A stretch of 33,618 bases of DNA, taken from the NCBI GenBank assembly GCA_030592575.1, contig JAUVIV010000018.1, positions 1 through 33,618 of the forward strand. The letters run 5' to 3'. Shown here piece by piece: positions 1 through 9,244 of the stretch. This stretch comes from a bacterium (GTDB lineage Bacteria > Hydrothermota > UBA3073 > JACQXS01). Every line of letters starts with the position of its first letter. Within the stretch, counting starts at the first letter, position 1. The notes below the pieces were generated by a model. That model was not told the origin of the DNA. It did no database searches and saw nothing but the letters and a program-made list of their open reading frames with translations. A program made the position numbers and the translations under genes.

Positions 1-156
1 CGTGATTAAACTCTTTAACCCTTGAACTCTTCAACCCTTAAACTCTTTCCCTCTGCGGTCAAAATTTTGTTTTTTATCTGATATCCTGCTCCACTATATT
101 CCTCCGTGTTCTCTGTGGTTAGTTTTTTAAAATAAGGGTAGTGAAGTAAATCAGTA

Positions 157-1311
157 TTATTTTTTGCAAGAAATTTTACTCATTGCTTGTTCCAGTCCTT
201 CGAGCAAATCTTCCACATTCTCTATACCTACTGAGAGTCGGATAAGTTTATCGGTTAATCCTACTTCTAACCGTTTTTCCTTTGGTATTGAAGCATGACT
301 CATTGAAGCAGGATGTTCAATTAGTGATTCTACACCTCCAAGACTTCCAGCTAATGAAAAATACTTGGTTAGACTTACAAACTTTTTTGTTGTTTCTATA
401 TCAGACTTAAGCTCAAAGGAAACGATTCCACCAAACCCACTCATTTGCTTTTTTGCCAATTCATATTGTGGATGAGAAGGGAGTCCGGGATAATATACTT
501 TCTCAACTTTTGAATGTTTTTCTAAATAACGAGCTATAACGAGAGCATTTTCATTATGTCTATCCATCCGTAAGGCAAGCGTCTTAATGCCCCTCAAAAC
601 CAACCAGCAGTCAAAAGGACCAGGCACACCACCTACTGTTTTTTGATAAAAAGCAAGTTTATTATAACAATCTTTATCTTTTATTACAATCGCTCCACCG
701 ATAATGTCACTATGCCCACCCAAATATTTAGTTGTACTGTGAACGACAATATCTGCTCCCAATTTCAAAGGTTGTTGCAAATAAGGTGTAGCAAAAGTAT
801 TATCAACCACCAAAAGACAATTATTAGATTTAGCAATTCCAGCTATTTTTTTAATATCAAGTATTTTAAGTAATGGATTTGTTGGAGTCTCGAGCCAAAT
901 TAGCTTTGTTTTTTTGTTAATTGCTTTCGCAATGTTGTCAGGATTTAATGCATCTACAAAATCGAAAGTCAACCCATAATTTACATATACTTCTGTAAAA
1001 AGCCGATAGGTTCCACCATATAGATTGTTACTCACAACAATATGAGCACCTAATTTCAAAAGATTCATCACCGTATTCATAGCTGCCATGCCGGATGCAA
1101 AGGCAAATCCATACTTACCTTCCTCTAAAGCAGTAATATTCTCCTCTAAGGCAGTTCTTGTTGGATTTCCTACTCTCGAATATTCGTATCCTTTGTTTTT
1201 CCCAATAGCAGTTTGCACATAAGTTGAAGTTTGATAAATAGGTGTTATTATTGCACCGGTAGATTCATCCGGTGCTTGGCCACAATGAATTGCCTTGGTT
1301 TCAAATTTCAT
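157..1311 (-). CDS. Cystathionine gamma-synthase / gamma-lyase family PLP enzyme
   Basis: 384 aa ORF; KAIHCGQAPDESTGAIITPIYQTSTYVQ, SGMAAMNTV, VVDNTFATPYLQQPLKLGADIVVHSTTKYLGGHSD (PLP lysine), SLGGVESLIEHPASMSHASIP; SD-like GGAGAAATT upstream. Confidence 0.95.
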   Translation of the reverse strand: MKFETKAIHCGQAPDESTGAIITPIYQTSTYVQTAIGKNKGYEYSRVGNPTRTALEENITALEEGKYGFAFASGMAAMNTVMNLLKLGAHIVVSNNLYGGTYRLFTEVYVNYGLTFDFVDALNPDNIAKAINKKTKLIWLETPTNPLLKILDIKKIAGIAKSNNCLLVVDNTFATPYLQQPLKLGADIVVHSTTKYLGGHSDIIGGAIVIKDKDCYNKLAFYQKTVGGVPGPFDCWLVLRGIKTLALRMDRHNENALVIARYLEKHSKVEKVYYPGLPSHPQYELAKKQMSGFGGIVSFELKSDIETTKKFVSLTKYFSLAGSLGGVESLIEHPASMSHASIPKEKRLEVGLTDKLIRLSVGIENVEDLLEGLEQAMSKISCKK

Positions 1312-1424
1312 AATTTCTCCTTTTTACTATATAAGGTATTATCAAAAATTCAATCACAGAAAACTCAAAGGAATCAATTAACAATTATCAATTAATAATT
1401 AACAATTGCTCATTTTGCATTGTG

Positions 1425-1740
1425 AACTATCCGACCATACAACCATCCGACCATAAGACTACCCAGCTCTATCTGAGGGCTAATCTTGAAAAGCGTATCA
1501 GGATACCAGATTATCAGATGGAGAATTCAGACATCAGAAGGTCAGATAAAAAGAGTCTCTAATATTCTGATTCTCTGAGTATCTCATTCTGGTATTCTGA
1601 TTTTCCGATATACTCATTTAAACCCTGCACTAAAGTGCGGTAGAAACACAATCACTACCCATATCTTCCTTCTCCATCTCTCACACTGACTTTTATCTGA
1701 CTATTCGACCATAAAACTATCCGACCATAAGACCATCTGA
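1425..1740. repeat. Composite intergenic repeat: 16-bp-period CCGACCATA units paired at both ends, with CAGA/TCTG inverted-repeat interior
   Basis: CCGACCATA at 1431 and 1447 and (T/C)CGACCATA at 1705 and 1721; interior holds ATACCAGA and its inverse TCTGGTAT. Confidence 0.7.
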
Positions 1741-1830
1741 TTATTTATAAAGAGTGGATTTTAGATGATAGTTGAGCTTTACAATCAATTATTTTGGAGT
1801 AGCAAGTCAGCAAAGTACAATATCGCTATT

Positions 1831-2355
1831 TTATCTTCTCCACGCTTTTGACTGCCATTTCCTTGCTTCTTGTTGCCATCGTTTGAGTTCTTGTTTGTAT
1901 TGTTCCTTTTCTATCCAACGATCTTCCCAGGATTTTATTTTATCAAGTCTGAGCTGATGACGTTCGCCTTCAAACTTGGTATTAAGCCATACATCTATAA
2001 TCTTAGATGCAAGTTCTTCAGGAACGAATTCAGCTGATAAAACAAGAATATTTGCATCATTATGTTGTCGCGAAGATTCTGCAAATTTCTCATTTAGACA
2101 AAGAGCGGCTCGTATTCCAGTTACCTTATTTGCAACAATCGACATTCCTATCCCACTATTGCAGATAAGAATTCCCCGTTCGAAATTCTTTTTTGCCACT
2201 TCCTGAGCAACTTTAAATCCAAAATCAGGGTAATCACAAGACTTTGCATTATCAGGACCAAAATCTTGAACCTTTATTTTTTTGGACTTTAGAAACTTTT
2301 TTATACTTTTTTTAAGCTCAACTCCTCGATGGTCTGAACCAATTGCAATATTCAT
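1831..2355 (-). CDS. rpiB: Ribose-5-phosphate isomerase B (RpiB/LacB family)
   Basis: MNIAIGSDHRGVELKKSIKKFL, CNSGIGMSIVANKVTGIRAALC, HNDANILVLSAEF; start moved to ATG at 2355 from the ORF-track start; about 25-aa charged C-terminal tail. Confidence 0.92.
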   Translation of the reverse strand: MNIAIGSDHRGVELKKSIKKFLKSKKIKVQDFGPDNAKSCDYPDFGFKVAQEVAKKNFERGILICNSGIGMSIVANKVTGIRAALCLNEKFAESSRQHNDANILVLSAEFVPEELASKIIDVWLNTKFEGERHQLRLDKIKSWEDRWIEKEQYKQELKRWQQEARKWQSKAWRR

Positions 2356-2384
2356 ATAACATAAAGTACTTAATAATTTTGTTT

Positions 2385-2390
2385 TGTCAA
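2385..2390 (-). promoter_or_regulatory. Putative -35 TTGACA of rpiB promoter, 35 nt before the ATG
   Basis: minus strand TTGACA-N16-TACTTT-N9-ATG; no SD visible. Confidence 0.5.
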
Positions 2391-2487
2391 GTATTTTTCT
2401 TCTATGATAAAATACTGTAGAATCAGGTAAATACAACTACTCATTTTTTCTTGACAAAGCTTGTTTTTGTATTATTTTTTAAATGAT

Positions 2488-2562
2488 GCGGGAGTAGCTC
2501 AGTGGTAGAGCATCACCTTGCCAAGGTGAGGGTCGCGAGTTCGAGCCTCGTCTCCCGCTCCA
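2488..2562 (+). tRNA. tRNA-Gly(GCC), CCA encoded
   Basis: GCGGGAG...CTCCCGC acceptor, anticodon loop TTGCCAA, T-arm GCGAGTTCGAGCCTCGT, 3' TCCA. Confidence 0.97.
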
Positions 2563-2591
2563 AAAATTGAACTTATTTGTTCTCTGTTTTT

Positions 2592-2666
2592 GGCGGCGTC
2601 GCCAAGAGGGAAGGCAGTGGTCTGCAAAATCACTATTCGCCGGTTCGAATCCGGCCGCCGCCTCCA
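2592..2666 (+). tRNA. tRNA-Cys(GCA), CCA encoded
   Basis: GGCGGCG...CGCCGCC acceptor, anticodon loop CTGCAAA, T-arm GCCGGTTCGAATCCGGC, 3' TCCA. Confidence 0.96.
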
Positions 2667-2689
2667 TAAACAATTTGCAAAACTTCACA

Positions 2690-3090
2690 AAACACAGAAT
2701 CAGCACGCAGATTTTCGCAAAAAAACTCTCTCTTTACTTTGTACTCTTTGCGTAAAAAAAGATTTTTAACACGAACTCATCACAAACATTGCACACAGAT
2801 ATTCACAGATAAAATAGATTTACACAGAAAAAACAAGATTTTAAAATCCAGTAAATCATAAAAATCTGCTGTTATCCGTCAAAAAAAAGTTTGTGTTTTG
2901 TTGGTTTTTGTTTGTGTCCTGTTCGTGTTGAAAAAATCTGTGGTAATTTTTCTAATCCGTGTAAATCTGTGTGCAAATGTTTTTCAATCCTTAATCTTCT
3001 AATCTTTGAATCTATCTCCATCTGTGTCCTAATTTTCTCACCGGCAAACATTTTATCAAAATCGTATACCATAAAAAATCAAAAAACTTG
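2690..3090. repeat. Degenerate CACAGAT / ATCTGTG intergenic repeat region
   Basis: left half rich in CACAGAT/ACACAGA, right half rich in ATCTGTG/GTGTAAATCTGTGTG; no supported CDS. Confidence 0.7.
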
Positions 3091-3115
3091 ACAAAAACAA
3101 ATCTAGAGATATTCT
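3088..3115 (+). promoter_or_regulatory. Putative sigma70 promoter of iorB (leaderless arrangement)
   Basis: TTGACA 3088-3093, N16, TATTCT 3110-3115, ATG at 3123. Confidence 0.5.
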
Positions 3116-3122
3116 TCCCTAA

Positions 3123-3683
3123 ATGGATATATTATTTATCGGAGTCGGGGGACAAGGAATACTTTTCGCATCGGAACTTGTAGCTCGTGCAGCAATGATT
3201 AACGGGCTCAATGTGAAAAAATCAGATATTCATGGTATGGCACAACGAGGAGGAAGTGTAATATCTGGGTTAAGATTTGGACAAAAAGTATATTCTCCTA
3301 CCATAGATAAAGCAGATGTAATCTGTTCTCTTGAACTTATAGAAGCTCTTAGAGTTATCAATTATTTAAAACCCAACGGTAAAATATTTGTGAATAATCA
3401 GAGAATAATTCCAATGACAGCATTCATTGGAAATGTACCTTATCCTGATGATCCGTTCCAAATGATAAAAAAAATCTCAAATAACGCTACTCTATTAAAC
3501 GCATTAGATATAGCAAAAGAGTTAAGCAATCCGAGAATTGTAAATGTAGTTATGGTAGGAGCAGTTTCTACAGCTCTTGATTTCCCTGAAAAAGTGTGGC
3601 AAGAAGCTATTGAAAGTATTGGAAAATTTGTAGAGATAAACAAAAAAGCATTTGCCGCAGGTCAGAAACTATGTGAGTCATAG
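3123..3683 (+). CDS. iorB: Indolepyruvate/2-oxoacid:ferredoxin oxidoreductase beta (gamma-domain) subunit
   Basis: 186 aa; ILFIGVGGQGILFASELVARAAM...KKSDIHGMAQRGGSVISGLRFG. Confidence 0.9.
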   Translation: MDILFIGVGGQGILFASELVARAAMINGLNVKKSDIHGMAQRGGSVISGLRFGQKVYSPTIDKADVICSLELIEALRVINYLKPNGKIFVNNQRIIPMTAFIGNVPYPDDPFQMIKKISNNATLLNALDIAKELSNPRIVNVVMVGAVSTALDFPEKVWQEAIESIGKFVEINKKAFAAGQKLCES

Positions 3684-3721
3684 ACTCATCAAAAACCATT
3701 AGAAATCTAAAAAGTTTTCCC

Positions 3722-3750
3722 TTGACACTTATTCCAATTTCTTATATTAA
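3722..3750 (+). promoter_or_regulatory. Putative sigma70 promoter for the phenylacetate-CoA ligase gene
   Basis: TTGACA 3722-3727, N17, TATTAA 3745-3750. Confidence 0.6.
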
Positions 3751-3793
3751 AAAGAAGTCTTTTTAAAAAAACCTATACGGAAAGGAGAATAAA

Positions 3794-5095
3794 ATGAAAC
3801 AATTTTGGAATGAAAAGTTTGAATGTATGTCTTTAAAGGAAATAGAAGCTTTCCAATTACAATCTCTTCAAAAAACTATTAAGTGGGTCTATCAGAAAGT
3901 TTCTTTCTATAGGAAAAAATTTGACGAAGTAGGAATAAAACCAGATGATATAAAATCACTTGAAGACTTAAGTAAATTCCCCTTTACCGTAAAGACAGAT
4001 TTAAGAAATAATTATCCTTTTGGATTATGTGCTGTTCAAATGCCTGATGAAACAGTAAGAATTCATGCTTCTTCAGGGACAACCGGCAAGCCTATTACCG
4101 GACCATATACCGCAAATGATATGGAGCAATGGATAGAATGTATGGCAAGAAGTTTATGGTCAGCTGGAATTCGCCCAAATGATATTGTTCAAAATTCCTA
4201 TGGTATGGGACTTTTTACAGGCGGATTGGGATTCCTACAAGGAGCAGATAAAATAGGATGTGCCGTTATCCCTGCCGGACCTGGAATGACCGAAAGACAA
4301 ATTACATTAATGAAAGATTTTGGAACTACAGTATTATTTGCTACTCCTTCCTATGCTTTGACAATTAGCGAAAAAGCAAAAAAGTTAGGTGTAGATATCA
4401 AAAAGCTTCCTTTAAAAATTGGAGCGTTTGGTGCTGAACCCTGGAGTAATGAGATGCGTCAAGAAATAGAACAAAGATTAGGAATTAAAGCTCATGAAGC
4501 ATACGGATTAACAGAGTTGATGGGACCTGGAGTTGCTTTTTCTTGCAGTGCTTATAATCTTCACATTAACGAAGACCATATTCTACCGGAAATTATAGAC
4601 CCTGATACAGGAGAAATTCTACCTCTCGGGACACAAGGAGAACTTATTTTGACTTCTTTACAAAGGGAGGCAATGCCAATGATTCGTTACAGAACCAAGG
4701 ATATTACTACTCTCCATCGTGAAAAATGTGCCTGTGGAAGAACTCTTATTACTATGGATAGGGTACAAAGAAGATCTGATGATATGAAAATTGTCAATGG
4801 GGTTAATGTATTTCCGTCACAAATTGAAAGTTTAATTATGGAATCTAATCTGATAGAACCTTTCTATCAGATTATACTGAGAAAAAAAGGGTATCTTGAT
4901 GCTATGATTGTAGAAGTAGAAGCAAAAAATGAAATTTATGAAGCTGGCACAGAAAAAATTAAAAACACAGAAAATATGCTATCCAAACACATTAAGGATA
5001 CTATTGAAATAGGAGCACAGGTAATTATTGTTCCTCAAAATAGTCTTCCTCGAAGTGAAGGAAAAGCAAAAAGACTTATTGACGAAAGGAGCTAA
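3794..5095 (+). CDS. paaK: Phenylacetate--CoA ligase (adenylate-forming)
   Basis: 433 aa; HASSGTTGKPITGPYT, GAEPWSNEMRQEIEQRLGIKAHEAYGLTELMGPGVAFSC, YRTKDITTL; SD AAAGGAG. Confidence 0.94.
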   Translation: MKQFWNEKFECMSLKEIEAFQLQSLQKTIKWVYQKVSFYRKKFDEVGIKPDDIKSLEDLSKFPFTVKTDLRNNYPFGLCAVQMPDETVRIHASSGTTGKPITGPYTANDMEQWIECMARSLWSAGIRPNDIVQNSYGMGLFTGGLGFLQGADKIGCAVIPAGPGMTERQITLMKDFGTTVLFATPSYALTISEKAKKLGVDIKKLPLKIGAFGAEPWSNEMRQEIEQRLGIKAHEAYGLTELMGPGVAFSCSAYNLHINEDHILPEIIDPDTGEILPLGTQGELILTSLQREAMPMIRYRTKDITTLHREKCACGRTLITMDRVQRRSDDMKIVNGVNVFPSQIESLIMESNLIEPFYQIILRKKGYLDAMIVEVEAKNEIYEAGTEKIKNTENMLSKHIKDTIEIGAQVIIVPQNSLPRSEGKAKRLIDERS

Positions 5096-5099
5096 AAAA

Positions 5100-5729
5100 A
5101 TGAAAAAAGGCGATATAATCGGTCCAATTTACTTTATTATTTTGGTCGTACTTCTGATAGTTTTCATTAAACCTTTTATTTATCTAACCCAACATTATCC
5201 AATTCCAATGGGGTTTTTGAAAGTATCTTTACTTGGAACTTTCGGTGAATGTTTAAAAACACGAATTAAAACCGGCACATGGAAAATAAATCATCCGGTT
5301 CAAAGATTTATTCTATGGGGTCTTTTCGGAATATGGTTTGCTTGGGTATTTCCTCTATTTAGAGGAGGTGTTACTACAGCACTTATTGCCAAAAATTTAT
5401 GGTTTGGAGGACCGAATGTTGTACAAGCATTTTCAAAAAGTTTATGGATTAATGTTCTTGGTGGTTATGCTTATTTTATGATGCTTTCTCATGAGTATCT
5501 TAATAATATGATTGAAAAACAAGGATTTATAGGTGCCCAAGAATTTAAAGACAAATTAAATACAAGAGTGTGGTTTCCTTGTTTAAGCTGGAGTTCTATT
5601 CCGGTTACTATCCTTTGGTTTTGGTTACCGGCACATACCATAACTTTTTCACTACCAGGACATTTTCAAGTTTTATGTGCGGCAATGCTCTCAATAGCAC
5701 TGGGATTCATTTTGACTATAAAGAAATAA
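5100..5729 (+). CDS. Hypothetical multi-pass membrane protein
   Basis: about 209 aa from MKKGDIIGPIYF; several hydrophobic segments; 4 nt after the preceding CDS; start moved from 5028. Confidence 0.75.
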   Translation: MKKGDIIGPIYFIILVVLLIVFIKPFIYLTQHYPIPMGFLKVSLLGTFGECLKTRIKTGTWKINHPVQRFILWGLFGIWFAWVFPLFRGGVTTALIAKNLWFGGPNVVQAFSKSLWINVLGGYAYFMMLSHEYLNNMIEKQGFIGAQEFKDKLNTRVWFPCLSWSSIPVTILWFWLPAHTITFSLPGHFQVLCAAMLSIALGFILTIKK

Positions 5730-5731
5730 TT

Positions 5732-5746
5732 CTACTTGAAAAGTAG
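5732..5746. terminator. Small shared hairpin between convergent genes
   Basis: CTACTT-GAA-AAGTAG in the 23-bp convergent gap. Confidence 0.3.
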
Positions 5747-5752
5747 CTGAGA

Positions 5753-6431
5753 TTACTTGAGGATAACACCGGTTTTCATATACCATAAGAATAAATCTAA
5801 TTCTGCAAGATTAAGATTTACTCTCTTAGCAAAGCTTTGTAATTTTTCTTCTGTTGAGTAGTAAAATCCTTTTGAAAGTTGTGCAGGTATTTCTTGAATC
5901 AAGTTATAATCTTTCAATGCTCTCAAAATATGTCTGTCTAAAATTGCAAGATTCTTATATCCTACATTCCTCAAAAAATGACTGCTCTCTTTTAAACCAA
6001 GTCCCCTTACTTCCAAAATCAACCATTTTCGAGCATTGAACTCTATATCAAAAGAAAGGATTTTTACTTTTAGCTTATCAATTAGTTTTCTGGCTCCAAC
6101 AATATATTCTGCTCTTTTATTATAGAATCTATAGCCTTTTTTGTTTTAGTATTGCAGAAAGCTCATTCAATGAGAATTGAATAAATGCATCGTCTATACA
6201 TAAGTCTTCCCAGATATCCAAGACTTTTTTCGCTCCGGAATTTGCAGTTAGGAGACAAAAGCACAGTTCATTAAACCATGCTTTTTTGTCTCCTTCGTGA
6301 CTTTGTTCGAAATCTTTAATGGCTTTTTTAACAGTATTAAAAAACTTTTGATTTCTTTGCAAGACATAAATCTCGTGTTCTAATTTGTCTATATTCACTT
6401 CTTTCTGACAGTTATTTTTAATAGTTAGCAT
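5753..6431 (-). pseudogene. N-glycosylase/DNA lyase (archaeal-type 8-oxoguanine glycosylase, Ogg2-like), split by a frameshift
   Basis: N-part MLTIKNNCQKEVNIDKLE...KAWFNELCFCLLTANSGAKK...LSAILKQK; C-part GYRFYNKRAEYIVGARKLIDKL...NARKWLILEVRGLGLKESSHFLRNVGYKNLAILDRHILRAL; the halves join if one A of the A6 run (T6 on +, 6137-6142) is skipped. Confidence 0.82.
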
Positions 6432-6939
6432 CCATACGAAATTCCGCAACATCAAACCAGAATCCAGATTTAGAAAGAGAATCCTTTTGTGCTTGGAGTA
6501 AGTCATAATGATATTCTTCTTCCTCTCGTATCTTTGTAAATATCTCTCTCGCAAATGGATCTTCTGTTTGTTCCACAATCTTATTATAGTAATCAATGGA
6601 TTTCCTCTCGTTACCCATAGCCGTTCTTAACGCATCTAATTCTGTCAGATTTATATCTGCTTTTTTTTGTAGTTCTCCCTCAAATATTGGAACTTTTCCT
6701 ATTCTGGGAGAATACTGTTGAGCTATTTTCTGCCAATCACCTGTGCCAGTTATTGCATCAAACATTTTCTGAAAAGTGTTCCTATGCTCAATTTCATCTT
6801 TTGCCAAAGTCTCAAACATTTTTTTGCCAAGTTCGTTATCTGTTTTCCGAGCTGCGTCCTCATAAAAAGCATGCCCATCTTTTTCCATTTGTATCGCCAT
6901 TTTCATAGCATCAAGAACAATGGAACTGATTTTATCCAT
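6418..6939 (-). CDS. Ferritin-like / rubrerythrin-family diiron protein (no rubredoxin domain)
   Basis: 173 aa; AIQMEKDGHAFYEDAARKTDNELGKKMFETLAKDEIEHRNTF ... EIFTKIREEEEYHYDLL. Confidence 0.88.
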   Translation of the reverse strand: MDKISSIVLDAMKMAIQMEKDGHAFYEDAARKTDNELGKKMFETLAKDEIEHRNTFQKMFDAITGTGDWQKIAQQYSPRIGKVPIFEGELQKKADINLTELDALRTAMGNERKSIDYYNKIVEQTEDPFAREIFTKIREEEEYHYDLLQAQKDSLSKSGFWFDVAEFRMDANY

Positions 6940-6984
6940 CTCCCCTCCTTCTTTTATCGCAATATTATTAGGTTAATCCAGTAT

Positions 6985-7518
6985 CTAATAATTCTCACAC
7001 GCCAATTCGTAATAACTTTGAGGATGAATACAAGCAGGACATACCTTTGGTGCTTCAGTACCTTCATAGATATAGCCACAATTACGGCATTTCCATTTCA
7101 CGGAACTATCTTGTTTGAAAATTTTTCCACTTTCTATATTTGATAGAAGTTTTCTATATCGTTTCTCGTGTTCTTTTTCTACTTTGGAAATTTCTTCAAA
7201 TATCTGTGCAATCTCCGTAAATCCTTCTTCTTTGGCAATTTTAGCAAATTCCGGATACATTGAAGTCCACTCATAATTCTCGCCTTCAGCCGCTGCTTTA
7301 AGATTTGCTTTTGTATCGCCAATACCATTCAAAAACTTAAATTCCTTTTCAGCGTGTTCTTTCTCGTTATCTGCTGATTCCTGAAATATAGCGGCTATTT
7401 GCTGATATCCTTCTTTTTTTGCCTTGCTGGCAAAATAGGTGTACTTATTTCTCGCTTGAGATTCTCCTGCAAAAGCTGCAAGAAGATTCTTCTCGGTTTT
7501 ACTCCCTTTTAATTCCAT
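6985..7518 (-). CDS. rbr: Rubrerythrin
   Basis: 177 aa; [27 protein letters not shown]..., C-terminal rubredoxin-like [20 protein letters not shown]. Confidence 0.96.
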   Translation of the reverse strand: MELKGSKTEKNLLAAFAGESQARNKYTYFASKAKKEGYQQIAAIFQESADNEKEHAEKEFKFLNGIGDTKANLKAAAEGENYEWTSMYPEFAKIAKEEGFTEIAQIFEEISKVEKEHEKRYRKLLSNIESGKIFKQDSSVKWKCRNCGYIYEGTEAPKVCPACIHPQSYYELACENY

Positions 7519-7533
7519 AATTTCTTCCTCCTT

Positions 7534-7914
7534 TTAATTTTTTGACTTCCATAAACCATGAATAGTACAATACTCTCTTGCCTCTATTCTTTCTGCTTTT
7601 ATTTCAAATATAGCTTCCGGGGCATCTCCGGATTTCAGAGATTTTCTACATACCTTACCATCTGCAATTATTTCTATCCATTCTATATAGTGCTTTTCTT
7701 CCATCGGATGTGTAATTGAGCCAACTTTTACTTTTATTCCATTTTCTATTTTCTCTATCACTGGAATATGCTTTTCTTGTCCAATATCTTCTGTTTTCTC
7801 TTTAAGCAATTCCATCGGCTGTCCACAACATACCAATTCTCCAACTCCTGAATGCAATACTTCTACGATATTTCCACAAATATTGCATTTATACACTTGC
7901 AAATTTTTAGTCAC
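7534..7914 (-). CDS. dfx: Desulfoferrodoxin / superoxide reductase (2Fe-SOR type)
   Basis: 126 aa; N-terminal [52 protein letters not shown]. Confidence 0.95.
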   Translation of the reverse strand: MTKNLQVYKCNICGNIVEVLHSGVGELVCCGQPMELLKEKTEDIGQEKHIPVIEKIENGIKVKVGSITHPMEEKHYIEWIEIIADGKVCRKSLKSGDAPEAIFEIKAERIEAREYCTIHGLWKSKN

Positions 7915-7952
7915 TTTACGCCTCCTTTTTTATTTTTTTTGTTTTGTCTCTC

Positions 7953-7991
7953 TATCCAACGAAATATCTTAGCGTTTCTATCGGACGCTAC
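7953..7991. repeat. Intergenic repeat copy 1 (TATCCAACGAAATATC ... ATCGGACGCTAC)
   Basis: shares ATCGGACGCTAC and TATCC(A/G)A(C/T)GAAATATC with 9682-9745; supplies the TAG stop of the permease gene. Confidence 0.6.
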
Positions 7992-9232
7992 TTTTTTATC
8001 AAATATCCTTCGCTTTTAATTATTTCTATTACCTTCTCTCGTGAAATAACTATTTCACTTTTAACTTTAACAAGTTTCTTTTTAATATCTATATCCGTTC
8101 CCGTAACTCCATTCAATGCTCGTAATGCTTTTTCAATTGTTCTCGCACAATGCTGGCAAGTCATACCAGGAACTTCTAAGATCAATTCCTCCATTGCAAT
8201 CTTATTCTTGTTTAGTTTGACATATCCTCTAAGGCTGTACAGGATAAGCAAAAGGAGCATCCATCCGCAGACAAGTTTAATTGACATAGGAAGCATTTTT
8301 CCTTGCATTACAACTTTGCTTATTTCTATATCACCCCATAAAACATTCAGCAAAAGACCGAGCAAAATACTTGCTATTCCTATTGATAAAAGATAGATAA
8401 CCAATGACTTTTTACCAAGATATTTACCAATTACCGTAATAGTTACAGCATTTGTAGCAGGTCCAGCGAAAAGGAAGATAAATCCTCCTCCTGCGGAAAG
8501 TCCTTTAAGCATCAAGGCAACAGCAATAGGAATGGAGCCGGTTGCACATACATATATTGGAATAGCCACGACGAGAACTACAAGCATTGACAAGAGTCCT
8601 GAACCTAAATATCTTTCTATAAATCCTTCCGGTATAAAGTAAGTGATTATTCCACCAACCAGTAATCCTAATATAATCCATCTACCTGCATCCTCAAGAA
8701 GTTCAATAAACCCATAAGAGAATATTGCCTTAATTTTATCTATAAAACTATGAGTATGTGGAATAGTTTTATTACAAATATTACAACTTTTTTCTACTAC
8801 TTCTTTCTTTTCATAATTTTCTTTTGTAAAGATATTTGCCAATAATCCTGAAAATATGCCCGTTATAAATGAAGCAATAACTCTATACGCAGCAAATAGT
8901 GGACCCAATAAAGAATAGGTTACAAAAATTGAATCCACCCCGGAGGTAGGAGTAGATATAAGAAAAGACAAACAAGCTCCCTTACTTGCTCCTTGTTTCC
9001 TTAGGGAAGTTACTACCGGAATAACACCACAAGAGCAAAGAGGAAGCGGTACTCCGAAAAGTGCTGATTTAATAACAGACAAGAGTCCTTTTCCACCGAG
9101 ATGACGAGTTACTTTTTCTTTTGGGAAAAACACATATAAGACACCGGCAAAGAAAAAACCCATTAAGAGCCAGGGAGCCATCTCTATTAAAAGGTTAAAT
9201 GACTCTACAAGAATGGAAATTACAACACTCAT
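7988..9232 (-). CDS. ArsP/DUF318-type permease with C-terminal HMA domain (SO_0444-like Cu/Zn efflux family)
   Basis: 414 aa; GVPLPLCSCGVIPVVTSLRKQGASKGACLSFLISTPTSGVDSI, FAGPATNAVTITVIGKYLG, C-terminal VPGMTCQHCARTIEKALRALNGV. Confidence 0.9.
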   Translation of the reverse strand: MSVVISILVESFNLLIEMAPWLLMGFFFAGVLYVFFPKEKVTRHLGGKGLLSVIKSALFGVPLPLCSCGVIPVVTSLRKQGASKGACLSFLISTPTSGVDSIFVTYSLLGPLFAAYRVIASFITGIFSGLLANIFTKENYEKKEVVEKSCNICNKTIPHTHSFIDKIKAIFSYGFIELLEDAGRWIILGLLVGGIITYFIPEGFIERYLGSGLLSMLVVLVVAIPIYVCATGSIPIAVALMLKGLSAGGGFIFLFAGPATNAVTITVIGKYLGKKSLVIYLLSIGIASILLGLLLNVLWGDIEISKVVMQGKMLPMSIKLVCGWMLLLLILYSLRGYVKLNKNKIAMEELILEVPGMTCQHCARTIEKALRALNGVTGTDIDIKKKLVKVKSEIVISREKVIEIIKSEGYLIKK

Positions 9233-9244
9233 TATTTTTATTAA

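Noticed and set aside
2479-2706. Minus-strand 75-aa ORF (MEAAAGFEPANSDFADHCLP...GRRGSNSRPSPWQGDALPLSYSRII)
   Set aside because: Antisense translation of the tRNA-Cys and tRNA-Gly genes; a classic spurious ORF.
2872-3091. 66-aa ORFs on both strands in the 2.9-3.1 kb gap
   Set aside because: They arise from the degenerate CACAGAT/ATCTGTG repeat; no SD, no recognisable family.
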